Assembly (NCBI GenBank): GCA_963556145.1
Contig: OY744473.1
Coordinates: forward strand, 248,001 to 312,000
DNA from: Hygrocybe punicea
Taxonomy: Eukaryota > Basidiomycota > Agaricomycetes > Agaricales > Hygrophoraceae
DNA length: 64,000 nt
Direction of reading: 5' to 3'
Shown here one piece after another: positions 46,070 to 57,304 of the stretch. Below the pieces are notes generated by a model that saw only the letters and a list, made by a program, of their open reading frames with translations, ran no database searches and was not told where the DNA came from. A program made the translations under genes and the position numbers. Position 1 is the first letter of the stretch. Every line of letters starts with the position of its first letter.

Positions 46070-46522
46070 GTCGGTGACGAGAACATGTTTTTTGTCCGGC
46101 CTTTTGAGGGAAAACGGGTTATGGGCGCTGTCCCGCTCATCGTCGGCTCGGATGGCGGAACCAAATTTGAAGCTCAGCGCCATTGGAGCCGATGAAAGGG
46201 GCAGGAAGAGGTTGCCTGGCTGTTGCGAGCCCTGTTGCGTGCGAGTCAGGTCGTCGTTGGTGGTAATGGCGAGCAGACGGCGAGTGGACGGTTGGTGACG
46301 GTGAGCAGAACAGTGGGACGCAACGATGGCGACTAAACTTAAGGTCTGACAGACAGTGAACTGCCAAAGAAGACGGCCAGCCCGATCTGCCAGGCTGATC
46401 GCTCCTCGCCACTGATCACCCGCAGCCGACCCGACTCCAACACTCGTCACCGACCACCGTGACGGTCAGCCCAATGCCTTAAATACCCTGGTCCTCTACT
46501 CTGCCTTTCCTTCGTTTCCCAT
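46070..46522. promoter_or_regulatory. Shared divergent promoter region of the GH79 and lyase-like genes
   Basis: The two start codons are 453 bp apart on opposite strands with no gene between. A TATA-like TTAAATA lies at 46479-46485, 38 bp before the lyase ATG. Co-regulation is an inference from the arrangement and the related predicted substrates. Confidence 0.5.
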
Positions 46523-48350
46523 ATGTCGCCCATTCATTACTGTGCTCTCCTCCTCCTCGCTTTTTCTCCCAATGTCCACTCCCTCACTTCAGTCGCCAGC
46601 TACTCAAACGTCTGGATCGATCCAGCCTACATCCTCGCCGGTAGCTTTGACCCCACCACTGGCGCAGCACAGAATACGGTGGGCCAGTGGGCAACAACAT
46701 TGGCTGCTCGGGGTCCATGGTGTCCGTTCCCCTTACAACTGTCGTCTGCCTGTCCTAACTTTCCTTCCAGCGGTTATTAATAAACCATTCTTGGCTCCCA
46801 GTGGAGACCCACACGACTATATGAGCTGGGCACCTTAGTGCGTTCCATAATCTCTTCGCAAGCAAGCCCGCTGACTATATGCCTTTCAAGCTCGTGGCCC
46901 AACTGTACCGGAGTCGGGAATAAAACTGAATTGACACCACAAGAGAGCAAGTCACTTCGTATAGAAAAAGGACATTCCCTTCACTGACACACACCTGCAG
47001 TTTGGGTAACATGTCCATATTATGTCCGAGACGGCGAGTTCAACCCAGACGGGCGTGAGATAGACAACATCGGCGCATTCTCCGCCCTCGCAGACGCTGT
47101 CCTCTATAACGCCATCGCGTGGGTTCTCACTGGCTATACACCTGTATACGCCCAGAATGCAGGTACGTCACACACTGTCCTTCAATCCTTAATTCTGACC
47201 TGGCTTAAACCTGCATTCCAGTCACTTTCATTCAGGCATGGTTCCTCGACGAGAAGACCAAAATGAATCCAAACCTCAAGTATGGCCAAATGAACAGGGG
47301 CCCGAAAGGACAGCTCGGCGCCCACACCGGCGTTCTGTAAGTCTCGCTCCTTATTGTCTGCAGCCACCTCCCAACTATTTTTGCAGCGATCTAAAGTGCA
47401 TGGTCAAAATCGTTAATGGAATCCTTATCCTCCGCAACGCCAATAGCACCGATTTGACACCAGAAATCGACGCAGCCTTGGTGTCTTGGACAAAGACGTA
47501 CATCGAGTGGCTAGAAACCTGGCCCACCGCAATACGGGAAAGCCAGGCACCAAAGTGCGTCATTGTTACCCATGTCTTATCAACTTGCTTACCGAATACA
47601 CGTACTCTAGCAACCACGGCTCATTCTACTTCTGCCAATTGGCCGCACTGAAAATCCTCGTGGGGGATCGGGCAGGCGCTCGTGAAACTATCCAGCAATA
47701 CTTCAACACAACCTGGCAACCACAGATATGGGCCAACGGCGAGCAAGTCAGTTCTTCTCCACAATCATTCCAGCGATATCGCTTACTTACCAAAACCTCC
47801 ATAGCCGTTTGAAATGACCCGCACACGCCCATACCACTACCGGGCATACAACCTCAACGCCATGATCGTAAGTCTTTTCGCCATACATTTTGCACCCCCC
47901 CCCCAACTCAAATGTCTGCAGACGAATGCGCGCATAGCCCAGTACCTCGGCTTCAATGCATGGAACCTCACAACGACGAATGGCTCCCGTATCCAAGATG
48001 CGTGTGACTTTGCAATGACGAAGCCATCTGGGACCGAGGCTGCGGGAGAGCTGTACCCGAACATTGCCGACATCGCCTCAACGTACGGCGACCCAAACGG
48101 CACATATGCTGACTTCCTTGCTTCACGTCAACCCACGTACGGCGAGAACCCGTATTTTCTGTGGGACCAACCGTTCTCAGACTCGGGCTTGATGGCGTCA
48201 CGCAACGTCTCTGCGAATGTAACGAGCCCTCCGACACCCACCAACACGAGTACGGACGCTGCGGGGCGGACGGACATTGGTCTGCTGCGAATCAGCTTGC
48301 TCGTTATGGTTGCGGTTTGCACCCAACTGTTCGTGTGCTGGTGGTCATGA
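46523..48350 (+). CDS. Alginate-lyase-like secreted protein (PF05426 type)
   Basis: Nine exons join in frame to 464 residues: 46523-46721, 46771-46837, 46891-46946, 47001-47162, 47222-47336, 47387-47554, 47611-47746, 47805-47867, 47922-48350. It begins with a signal peptide (MSPIHYCALLLLAF). Motifs of the alginate lyase/chondroitin AC lyase fold family are PHDYMSWAPYSWPNC, VTCPYYVRDGEFNPDGR, NRGPKGQLGAHTGVLDLKC, NNHGSFYFCQLAALKILVGD and TRTRPYHYRAYNLNAMI. The C-terminus has a Ser/Thr linker and hydrophobic tail, typical of GPI anchoring. Intron 3 must use a GC donor (GCAAGT at 46947) to keep the frame. The family acts on uronic-acid polysaccharides; the true substrate in mushrooms is unknown. 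It is divergent from the GH79 gene. Confidence 0.85.
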
Positions 48351-49261
48351 CGAGAAACATAGATAGCATTATTAGTAGTATTAATAAGATAGTAGTAGAA
48401 GCACCATAAAGTTTCATTCTGTAGTATACCAAGCAGATCAAATCCAAGCGCACTCTGTTGTTTCAACTTGTTTGCCATTTTTGGGTTGAGTTTTGAGCGT
48501 CCGCCCGTTGAGGACGTCCCAAGTTGCTAGCGACGCACACGTCACGTCGACGTCGACGTCGACGTACTGAACGTTACGCCGGGTATATTTGACGATTTGA
48601 CGATAAAGTATAATAAATTGACCTGAGTTGGTTCTTTGTCTTCTGCGCGTGAGTTGCCGCTCATGAAATTTCTGTGTGCATCCAATTCACTGGTACACCG
48701 CTGGCAGGTTTTGGATCCTGTGCTCCTTCAAGTTTATCGGCAAATTTGGGGTATACCGAAGCGTGTCGAGCTGGCCGTCGACCGCGGCATGCTCCCCCAT
48801 CACGAACGCTAGCCTGTGGGCATTCCCATCATTGCGCTGGTTCAACAGCGTGCGCTTCGTGGTGTGTAATCCTTTACTGCTCTCAATGTGAACCTGAACC
48901 TGAACCTGAACCCTGAAACAACATCTGGGAGCAGTCGCATTTCTAGCTGTCCCCACCGATATTGCGTGATGGATGAATACTGCATTTAGATAGCAATATT
49001 TCTACAATATTTTCACAAGCGAGATAACCATACTGGGTATTATTTGATCGCCTGTGTAATCCCATGTCATTCCGTCCATGTTTTCTTGATGAGTTTGGCT
49101 TCGATTATATAAAAGCTGTCTACAAGGAATGAAATTCGAATTTGAACAGGGATTTTTAAACAGTTAGAACAGAGAACAATAATACTAAGTACTACAATAG
49201 CCGTATTTGGATATCAGAAACGAGAATTTAAACGACCGAATGGTTGTGGAGTTGTTGTAGC
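48351..49261. other. Intergenic, no recognised gene
   Basis: It contains a GTCGAC-rich tract (48540-48567) and a short GAACCT tandem (48892-48912). The rest is the 3' flank shared by the lyase-like gene and the convergent membrane protein gene. Confidence 0.5.
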
Positions 49262-51220
49262 CTAGACGTTCTCCCGGAAAACCGCTTGACCAGTTTCCAC
49301 CTTGTGTTCAGACTCATGGTCTCCCGCGCCGTCGATCCGGATAGAGATGTTTGTGCGAACGGTGGCGCTGTCCGTGTTCCTAGCCAAGACTGACGGCATG
49401 CTGATGTCAATATTAGCTGGGCCATGAATGGATTCGCGGGCGTTTAGGGCTGCAAGCAAGGAGTTGGTGTAAACTAAGAGAAACCCATGTATTGAGTTTG
49501 GTTGTTGCAGAACAGGAGGGGGATACTCACGTCGTCCAATACAGAAATACCACGCCGCATAGATGAGTGAGTTGGGAGACGCAGTAGCCTGGAAACATGA
49601 GGAGCGGTTATATAACGGAAACTCCGTGCAAAAAAACACGGGTGCCTTACCGACACAACAACAGCAATGGCACACAGGCTAATATGGGTTAGAATAAGTA
49701 TATAGAACATCATGTATGTCGAGCACCTGGTAAAGCTAACAGAAACAGTCAATGACAACACCGGAATCATGAAGCAAATTTTTCTCACAGGCCAGTATTG
49801 ATGAAGAAGAAAATCTACAAAGAGGTCAGCTTGAGACCGTTTTGAAACCGTTAAAACCAACCAGTTTACTGATCATGGCATCTGTCCTGTCATGGAAAAT
49901 TGATTGAGTTTGGAAAGCAGAAAGTCACTAGATGATTCACTCTCTGAATCCTGTTCTGGAGCGGTGCAGCATTATACAAAGGCTGACGGCAATGATGGTG
50001 TCAACAGCGGCCTGGATACTATTGGCGGCCAGAGTGATGTTCTGGGGTAAAACAGCATCAATGGCTGCGGAGTTAACGGAGAGAAATTTGGATATTACCG
50101 AAACTTTCAGCAGTTGTTGAAAGGTAGTCAATGGAAAGCTGCAGAAAAATGAATACCTCATTGGCGCTGTAACTGTCAGGGTGGATGACGTACGCCTCCG
50201 CTAACCAGACTGAAACCAAATTCAGCGGGTGAAATTTTGTTAGAGAATGCACATACCGATGCAAAGGGCTTGACGAAAATCCCGAATAAGTCTCAGATAT
50301 CGAAGACATCACGTGTAGGCAAGACCTACCGAACTCTGTGAACGAGAGCACCATGATAATTCCGGTAAGGACAACGCTCTTGCTCACTTAGATCATGCAT
50401 TCAGTGCTCAGGTTATAGGCTGAAGAGGAAGGCTTACTTCTCCACACTCGAACAGTATAGAAGCTATGGTCAAAAATTATTTTGTGGGATAGGTTAGACA
50501 GCGAGTAAAGTTACCCTTGGACCATTACAGCAATCAACGCCTGCAAAAAATGCATTGGAAGGGAGACGGGACCCAGAGGAAAGCGGTGAAACGTACTGCA
50601 AAAACAACTTCCAGCTTTTGGGAATGGCTGTCAGTTTCATTCACAAGACATTTCAAGAACTAACCAAGAGACTCCTGAAAGGGATTCGAGGATCAGATCC
50701 ACGCCGTATCGAGTGAGAAGTCACTTACCAAACCAGGTTTCCCAAAGCTGCAGGATTGCTGTAATGGAATGAGATATTACAAAGCAACACGAGTCCGAGG
50801 GACATACGCAAAATCCTTGATCAAGTAGTGATATACTGACGATAGACAGTAAGTGCATCTCGCAAGCAGCGAACACTGCAAGAAGTACATACTGGAATGC
50901 ATGACCAAGACCACTGGCATTGTGTCAAAAATGAACGTGATGGCGACCTTTCCAAAATCCATTTTACCAAGTCAATGCATGGGATATCTTGTGACATACG
51001 AGTAGGCGAAGAAACCCGGGATCTTTAGGATAATCTGTTTTTTATTGGTGATCATATCAGAATTCATTAGGTGCGCTTCAGCATTCGTGCCCGTACGTGT
51101 ATAATAGTAGAGACATTGGACTACAGACATGCCGTAGAGCAGCACACTGAACATGCAACCCACGAGTAATGCGCCGAACGTGTCATCCAGAGAAGGGACG
51201 TGAGCCGGTGGCGTAGACAT
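49262..51220 (-). CDS. DUF6534 integral membrane protein
   Basis: The gene starts MSTPPAHVPSLDDTFGALLV at 51220 and ends TGQAVFRENV at 49262. About fifteen very short exons can be followed. The first ones (51220-51097, 51034-51000, 50947-50893, 50835-50808, 50758-50729, 50674-50665, 50615-50598, 50540-50515, 50463-50438) join in frame and include 10-nt and 18-nt microexons. Later pieces are SVVLTGIIMVLSF, TIIAVSLCIMLHRSRTGF, TDAMISKL, ASPNSLIYAAWYFCIGR and TNSLLAALNARESIHG. The pattern of seven hydrophobic helices and motifs such as HxxYxYL and LHRSRTGF fits the DUF6534 family, expanded in mushrooms and without known function. Splicing of 50070-50326 is unresolved, so I cannot exclude a small defect there. 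Confidence 0.8.
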
Positions 51221-51352
51221 TGGAAATGAGACGCTGAAGTTGTGTGGCCAAAGAATGAAGCCTGGGGATCCACGATCAAGTTCAAATGTACTACCGTCCC
51301 TCTGAATATATGGGCGGCCTACGCTGTCAGGGGCCTGATCACTGAGCAACAT

Positions 51353-51823
51353 GCCATGGATGCCTTACCCCTTTTGAAATCACGCCAGGAGTGACCAGGG
51401 ATGGACGAACGGATAATCGGGGAAAAAAGGTGATTGCTCCTGAACATCGCCTTGCCTATTGAATTGTAAGTTTGGAACTCCTATTCGTGTTTTTATAACC
51501 TCCGTAGTCGTGAGAGGCATGCGTGTGGTCTTAAACTGCAGAAGAATAATGGGAGTGCATTTGGGGGTATCGAAAAATAGACATACCTTACGTAATCATC
51601 ACATTCGGCAGGCGTATCAGGCAAATTGTCGTAGGGCAACGACTTTTCCTACTTTTCCAGGTAGATCCCATGATCCCGATGCGCACCATCAACGAGAGAT
51701 CCATCAAGACTGAAGCGATTTCTATTACACTTGGTCCTCGCAACCATCAACAGGTCACAAGTCGTCTGCTCCAGAATAATGGAATCACTACCTTCCCTGC
51801 AGCGTCAATTGGCACAAATTTAC
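51353..51823. other. No gene recognised
   Basis: Upstream flank of the DUF6534 gene. The sequence next to the transposon at 51824 reads coding-like on the minus strand (VPIDAAGKVVIPLFWSRRLV), but no family could be assigned. Confidence 0.4.
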
Positions 51824-52526
51824 AGGACCCCGGCTTGTCCCCAAAAATGTTAGATCCGATTTCCACCAATTTCTGAAAAATATGTCCGGACAAAATTTTC
51901 GCTCTGGGGTCGTGTGATGTCCGGATGATGGATCTGGCCTACATATACACCCAAAATATGTCCGGATGACGGATCTAGCATACTAAAAATGTCCCTAAAA
52001 TTACCAAAAAATCTCAAAAAAATCCTCTACTTCACCTAAGGGTATCTACGCTATATCAGTCTATTTCCTCATCTTCCTTGCTTTGGCTGTGCTTCTGGGA
52101 CTCCTTGACATCCTTGGCCAACATTTTTTGGTATTTCTGTAATGTCCTGAAGAGAATGGCTTCTTTTTCTCCAAGTTCAATGTTGATGACTTGGTTGACA
52201 AGGGACATGTCTGAGATAAGTGGTAGAGGGTGAAACTGAGCTGTATTAGCCTGTATGAAGAGCAGTTGACATTGAACAAATTTTTCTGTTACATGATGCT
52301 ATATATGGTAGTATAAATATGGTCCGCCGGGGTCATTACCTGGTTAGGATGTCCGGACGCGGATCTGGCATTTCTGCAAGTCGGATGGCCATGTCCGGAC
52401 AATGGATCTGGCTGTACCACCATTTCTGGCCCTCCATGTCCGGATTGGCATCTGACATTTTGACCAAAACCTCAAAATTTTGTCCGGATTGGGGATCTAT
52501 CCTAGGTTCAGACAAGCCGGGGTCCT
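51824..52526. mobile_element. 703-bp MITE with GTCCGGAT words and perfect 8-bp TSD
   Basis: The ends are AGGACCCCGGCTTGTC and GACAAGCCGGGGTCCT, a perfect 16-bp inverted repeat. The flanks AAATTTAC (51816-51823 and 52527-52534) are a perfect 8-bp TSD. Arrays of ATGTCCGGAT and GGATCTGG words fill about 150 bp at each end in opposite orientation. The AT-rich centre has no gene. Confidence 0.95.
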
Positions 52527-52534
52527 AAATTTAC

Positions 52535-53429
52535 CTGTAAGCCTTGGTATGGGTATGGAATCGTCCTGTTATATATCCAGCCTGAGGTGATGCCAGCGCG
52601 CATAGGAGTTTTTCCAGTATTGGGGAATTATGGAAAGGCGAGTGTTGACGTCTCCGAATCATTCTAACAGTTCCAGATTCAGTGATAACTCCTTTTTCGC
52701 AGTTTTGAGTATGATGACAGGATCCCTTGATCTTTTTACACAACAAACCACCAGGTGGGCGCAATGTTGGACGTTGTTGAGAAATAATCTGGACAGGTCG
52801 GATCACACCAGATCACATATTTGGAGCCAACACAACTCACATAAAATAGCTAGGATGAAAGTGCCTCGGAAAATAGAGGTTGTCTTGCAGAAGGGCGTTT
52901 CGTGCCAGCAGCCACAAATACATAATAGATTGCAGAAAACCCGACGTACATTTTCAGCAAGTTCTGCAGTCCCAGCGGTTGCTGCAGGTAAATAATGCCA
53001 GCTGTTGTAATTGCTGGCTGTCTCGAACCTGCAGAACCGTTATTAATGATAAAGTCATGCATGCCCATACCCTTCAGATCTACCCGCTCACTTGCTCGCT
53101 GTTCACCTCCCGTCGCCCGTCGATCCAAACAATATTAGTCCCTCCATAAACTCTTGCTCAGTGACGCGATGACCGACCGACTCTAGTTTTGGAACGGGGG
53201 TCGAGGAGTTTGCATCGTTTCACCAGGTTTTGGGTGTCGAAATTCGAAATTCGTTGCTCGACGTATGTAGTTCAATGGAGAGAATCGTATCAGGCTTTAT
53301 CCAGGCTTTGTGGTACCATCTTTGTAACGACAGGTCCAGGCGTGACGACGTGGGAATGGATGCATGGTGTGGTGGGAATTGTCAACGCTTTCCACGGACC
53401 ACGGTGCTCCTTGACAACTTGAACTCGCC
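52535..53429. other. No gene recognised
   Basis: Minus-strand sequence continues the coding-like character of the left flank of the MITE but is frame-broken and unidentified. The last 200 bp presumably contain the promoter of the cupredoxin-like gene. Confidence 0.4.
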
Positions 53430-54406
53430 ATGATTCTTGTAGCCCCTCTCCTCGCCTTCAGTGCTCTGGCAGTCGCCCAGTCTCCTGTCAATGTACGACA
53501 TGTATAGCTGCTGTTTTGACCGTCGGAAACATTCACGTTCCTAGGTCCAAGTCGGCGCAAATGGTTTGAGATTCACCCCAGGCAGTATCACAGCGAGCAA
53601 TGGTACCCTTGTTGCTTTCCAAATCATGTTGGTCCCTTTGCTCGTGACGTTGCGGTTATCAGGGCCTGATTAATATTGGACCCGTAGTAGTACAGAATAT
53701 AACCACTCTGTGCGTGAAGTCCAATTAGCGAGTTTTGAACGACGTTGGTCCTGACTTCTCTTCTCATCTCAGATCACACAAAGCTCCTTCGGAGCTCCTT
53801 GCACTCATCTTACGGGTGGATTCAACTCCGCCCCTCTACCCAATGGAAGTTTCTTCAATCTCACCGTAACTGACGACTCGAAACGTAGATTATGTTTTCT
53901 CTGCTGTTGGGATTATTTGCTCACTTCTGCACAGCCATTTGGTTCTACTGCAACGTAGCCAAGCATTGCGGCACCGGAATGGTTGGGTAAGATGTCTCCC
54001 TTTCGATGTCTGACTTGATGTTTCACTTTCTTAATATATAGAGCTTTCAATGCCCCACCCACTGGGAATACCTTTGATGCCTTCCAAAGCGCCGCGATCT
54101 CCCTGAGCGCCGCCGAGCCTACCGTACGCCCATCAACCACCGTATAATACTGCCCAATACTGAAGATGATCACAGCAAACTGATGCGACTGTTGTCGCAC
54201 TCAACGGTGTGGGCGCTACAGCGGCCGCTCCGTCGGGTACCAGCTCGGCGTCCTCAGCCAGCGCGACTGGAATGTCACCAGCGAAATCGGGTACTTCATC
54301 GGCACCGTCCTCCACTAGCACCACCAGTGGGGCTACACAGCTCTCTTTCAGTGTTGGCGCAGCACTTGTTGCTGGGGCTGCTGCTGTGATTGCAGGTGCC
54401 GCCTAA
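53430..54406 (+). CDS. Extracellular cupredoxin-like GPI-anchored protein
   Basis: Seven exons join in frame to 214 residues: 53430-53492, 53545-53627, 53688-53709, 53773-53884, 53935-53986, 54042-54123, 54176-54406. A signal peptide (MILVAPLLAFSALAVAQ) precedes a plastocyanin-like domain. NHSITQSSFGAPCTHLTGGF contains the His ligand region, and FWFYCNVAKHCGTGMVG carries the Cys/His/Met candidates of a type-1-like copper site (IWFYC at the exon join). A Ser/Thr/Ala-rich stalk (ASSASATGMSPAKSG) leads to a hydrophobic GPI-type tail. The architecture is that of the serine-rich extracellular cupredoxin family of mushrooms. Function is not established. The small 22-nt third exon was placed by frame continuity. 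Confidence 0.85.
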
Positions 54407-54780
54407 AAAGCGGTGCGACTCTAGTTGAACGAGACTCGGACTTGCAGTAGCGTTTGTGGCAAAACTCGGTTCGCTGGTGAAAAGAATCATTTCTTCATTT
54501 GCTGTATGAATATTTTGTCGAAAGTGTAGTGACTTTTGTCGATATGTAAAAATGTACCACGTTGGCGGCGACGTCCATAGCTCCTCGAACGCCGAAATAC
54601 AATTCGGGATCCTGAGAGACTAAGTACACAAGTACACATAACCTTGGTTATTTCCAGGACATCGGGGCATGTCCCACAGGCAACACTTGGAGAATCTCGA
54701 GGCCGGAATGAACTGGAGGTTTTCATAAATTGCAACAAAATGCCTAAACACTTGGATCAAAATAATATCAACCTGTTCTT

Positions 54781-54866
54781 TGACAACTTGAACTTGCCGT
54801 GATTACTGCACCTGCCTGCTCGCTCTCAGTGTTCTGGCAGCCGCCCAGACTCCTGTCATTGGAGGT
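54781..54866 (+). pseudogene. Truncated duplicate of the cupredoxin-like gene 5' end
   Basis: TTGACAACTTGAACTTGCC and the next 65 bp repeat the leader and signal-peptide exon found at 53411-53492. The ATG has become GTG (GCCGTGATTACTG instead of GCCATGATTCTTG) and the similarity stops right after the first exon. It is a partial tandem duplication about 1.37 kb downstream. Confidence 0.85.
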
Positions 54867-56850
54867 GTCGTCGAGGACGGTCCGACTACAACGATGGGAA
54901 GGAGACGCGGGAACATCACGGAGAGAAGATGGGTTAACATGGTTAAATCAATTGTCAGCACTATCCAGACGCACTCACCAGCTTGCAGCTTCACAAAGAC
55001 GTGGAGCTTCTCATCGGCGTGTTGCATCGACCAATACCACGAAACCGAATTCCACTCCACCAACTCTTCTCAACACATTCGCCACGAGGTTCAAGTTTGA
55101 GGTTGCGAAGGGAGTCCCTGGTCTGGGCGTTGATATCGACATCGACCTGCAAAGCCTGGTGAAGTGAGCCGCAAAGTTCAACATTGGCTACCACTTACTT
55201 TCCAAAGTTCAAGCGTATGAGGATCAGCATCCTTGAGAACGTCAAGTTCCCGCTCCTTCTGGGTGAGTTCCTTCAGTTGACCGATGTTGGAAGAGAAACT
55301 GTAAAAACGACAGAGTCGCCATCAACCAGGCAATTAAGCCCACAGAATCTATCGTTGCTTGAGGCAACTTGCTCAACAACGCTCAAAGATTTGTTGATAC
55401 TGCTGGAGGATTCTTGAACAGAGCTTTCGCGTTTGTCTTCTCTCGCTTGTCCTTTCTCGCTCATCGGACTCGGAGGCGCTGCACCAGAGGTAGGGTAAAC
55501 GGATGGTGGGCTGGCACATAGTCGGCGGTCAAAGTGGTTTCATGAGACTGGATGAGAGAAGATAGTTCAAGTTGCGAGATAACCGGAGAACATTCATTAA
55601 TGGAGACATCTGTAACGGGGATGGACGTACTGGGTAATTCATGAGATATGCTCGATGATGTTTGAAACGAGGGACCTGGCTGGCAAGACCATGTGCAGAG
55701 ACTTCGGGTGCACTGAAATCAACATCCATGCCAACGACGTCTGGGACTGTGGATGGCGTAGTGTTCAAGAGAAAGGAAGAAAAAGTGGTCAGGGAAAACC
55801 TTGGCGACAGTTGTTGTCGGCACGTTGTCCATTGTGGGCAGACCAGTCGGCGGGTTCTTTGCAGTGAGTTGCCTAGGGGGTTGGCGTTTTGTGCCTCGTG
55901 TCATGGCGAGATGGAGCGGCGTACACTGGCATAAGCTTCCTGGGACTTTCGGGTGGAAATTCTGCCGAGTAAAATGTTTCGACGTAGACCAGTCACTCCG
56001 AGTCGTGTAAGGAGCGAGCCAGAGTGTGAGCGCTGTGAGCGACACGATTGTACTTGCGTTGAACCGCACCTCCTTCAGACGTGCGAGTCGCTCGGGCTTG
56101 CTTGACTGGACCTGGTGGACCACCAATGAACCCATGGACCAATGGACCACCAATGGACCAATGGTTGGCCTGTTCAACGTTCACCGCTCAAACCTTCAAA
56201 ACTAGTGATGATCTCCTCTGCCGTAATTGGAACTGCCTTGTCCACTGTCACGGTGACGCCCACATCGCCCCCATCAACAAACCGGCACCATGATCTCCAT
56301 CACAGCCATCCTCGGCTCCTTGTATCTGCAGGTCATCACGAAAAGTAATCGCATCAATGTCGCCCTTACACCCTTTATCGCCTTGTATCTCATTCACCCT
56401 TTGCCTTGTCTTCGCAGCTGCGCTCCTCCTAGCCACCTGAACAACTCAACTTGGCCGTGGGCGCTACGCACATGCTTGCCGTGCCGGGTACGCACACTGA
56501 GCTGGAGTGAGGCCTTTGGCGTGAGGCTGCCATGGTCCTAACGATAACCTATACTCTAATGCTACCTCGATTCGTAAAGAGTGTGGTATCCGATCATCGG
56601 CGCCGTTCTGTTGTGTTCGGTAGAAAGGTGAAACTGTAGCGTAAAATGCATCATTCAGCGTCGAATACATGGTTTTCTGAACACCCTCAAAGCGCCCGGC
56701 CACGGAGGATGTCAGATCGTGCCAGAGCAAAGCTGGCTCGTCAGCGTGAGGCCCGGTTGCAGTGCGTTACTGTAACTATTCCTCCAACATGCCAGTACTG
56801 GGTTTACTGGTTTACTACACAAGCCTTGTTAAAGCTGAGAATGGAAGAAA
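54867..56850. other. Unresolved region; possible ankyrin-type remnants on the minus strand
   Basis: Minus-strand fragments CTPLHLAMTRG (about 55895) and DVDINAQTRDS (about 55130) resemble ankyrin-repeat motifs, but no continuous gene could be assembled. Short words ACCAATGGACCA repeat at 56106-56170. The rest shows nothing I can support. Confidence 0.35.
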
Positions 56851-56852
56851 GC

Positions 56853-56985
56853 GCTTCCTTTTTCGCTGCTGGCCACGACAGCCGAGGGGTAACGTGAAGC
56901 CCCTTCAGATTGCCCTCTGCTAGAGACCTCGAGGCTGAATTCTGGGGACTTTACACTTCCATGCACCCCTTTCCAGAATGCCCGA
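56853..56985. repeat. Copy of the sequence that flanks the transposon at 60031
   Basis: GGGTAACGTGAAGCCCCTTC to GACCTCGAGGCT, followed directly by GAATTCTGGGG and CACTTCCATG, matches the left (59948-60024) and right (63359-63400) flanks of the 60031-63342 element joined together. It is therefore a related locus without that insertion. Confidence 0.8.
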
Positions 56986-57209
56986 AGTTTGTAACACCTT
57001 CAACGGATGCTGGAACAGACTACATACATGGAAATGGTTTATAACAAATATAAGCTGTGTTGCATCACTGTTATTATTTTCCTGTTCGAATTTGCTTCTT
57101 TCCAGTGTGCTCAATTTCCACATCATCCCTGTTCCCTATCCCCTCTCTGTTGGCATGCCGTCAGCACAGATCCAAATCGAATTCGCAAATCCAAGGCCTC
57201 GTCTTCGCC

Positions 57210-57217
57210 TATAAAAG
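57210..57217 (+). promoter_or_regulatory. TATA box of the small secreted protein gene
   Basis: TATAAAAG lies 95 bp before the ATG at 57305, with a C/T-rich stretch between, a layout usual for strongly expressed fungal genes. Confidence 0.65.
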
Positions 57218-57304
57218 CAACCTCACAGCCTCTCAAACCCCAGAGCTGGTCTCCACATACGACACACACACGATCCCACCCTCTTTCTCTTGCACACAAC
57301 CACC

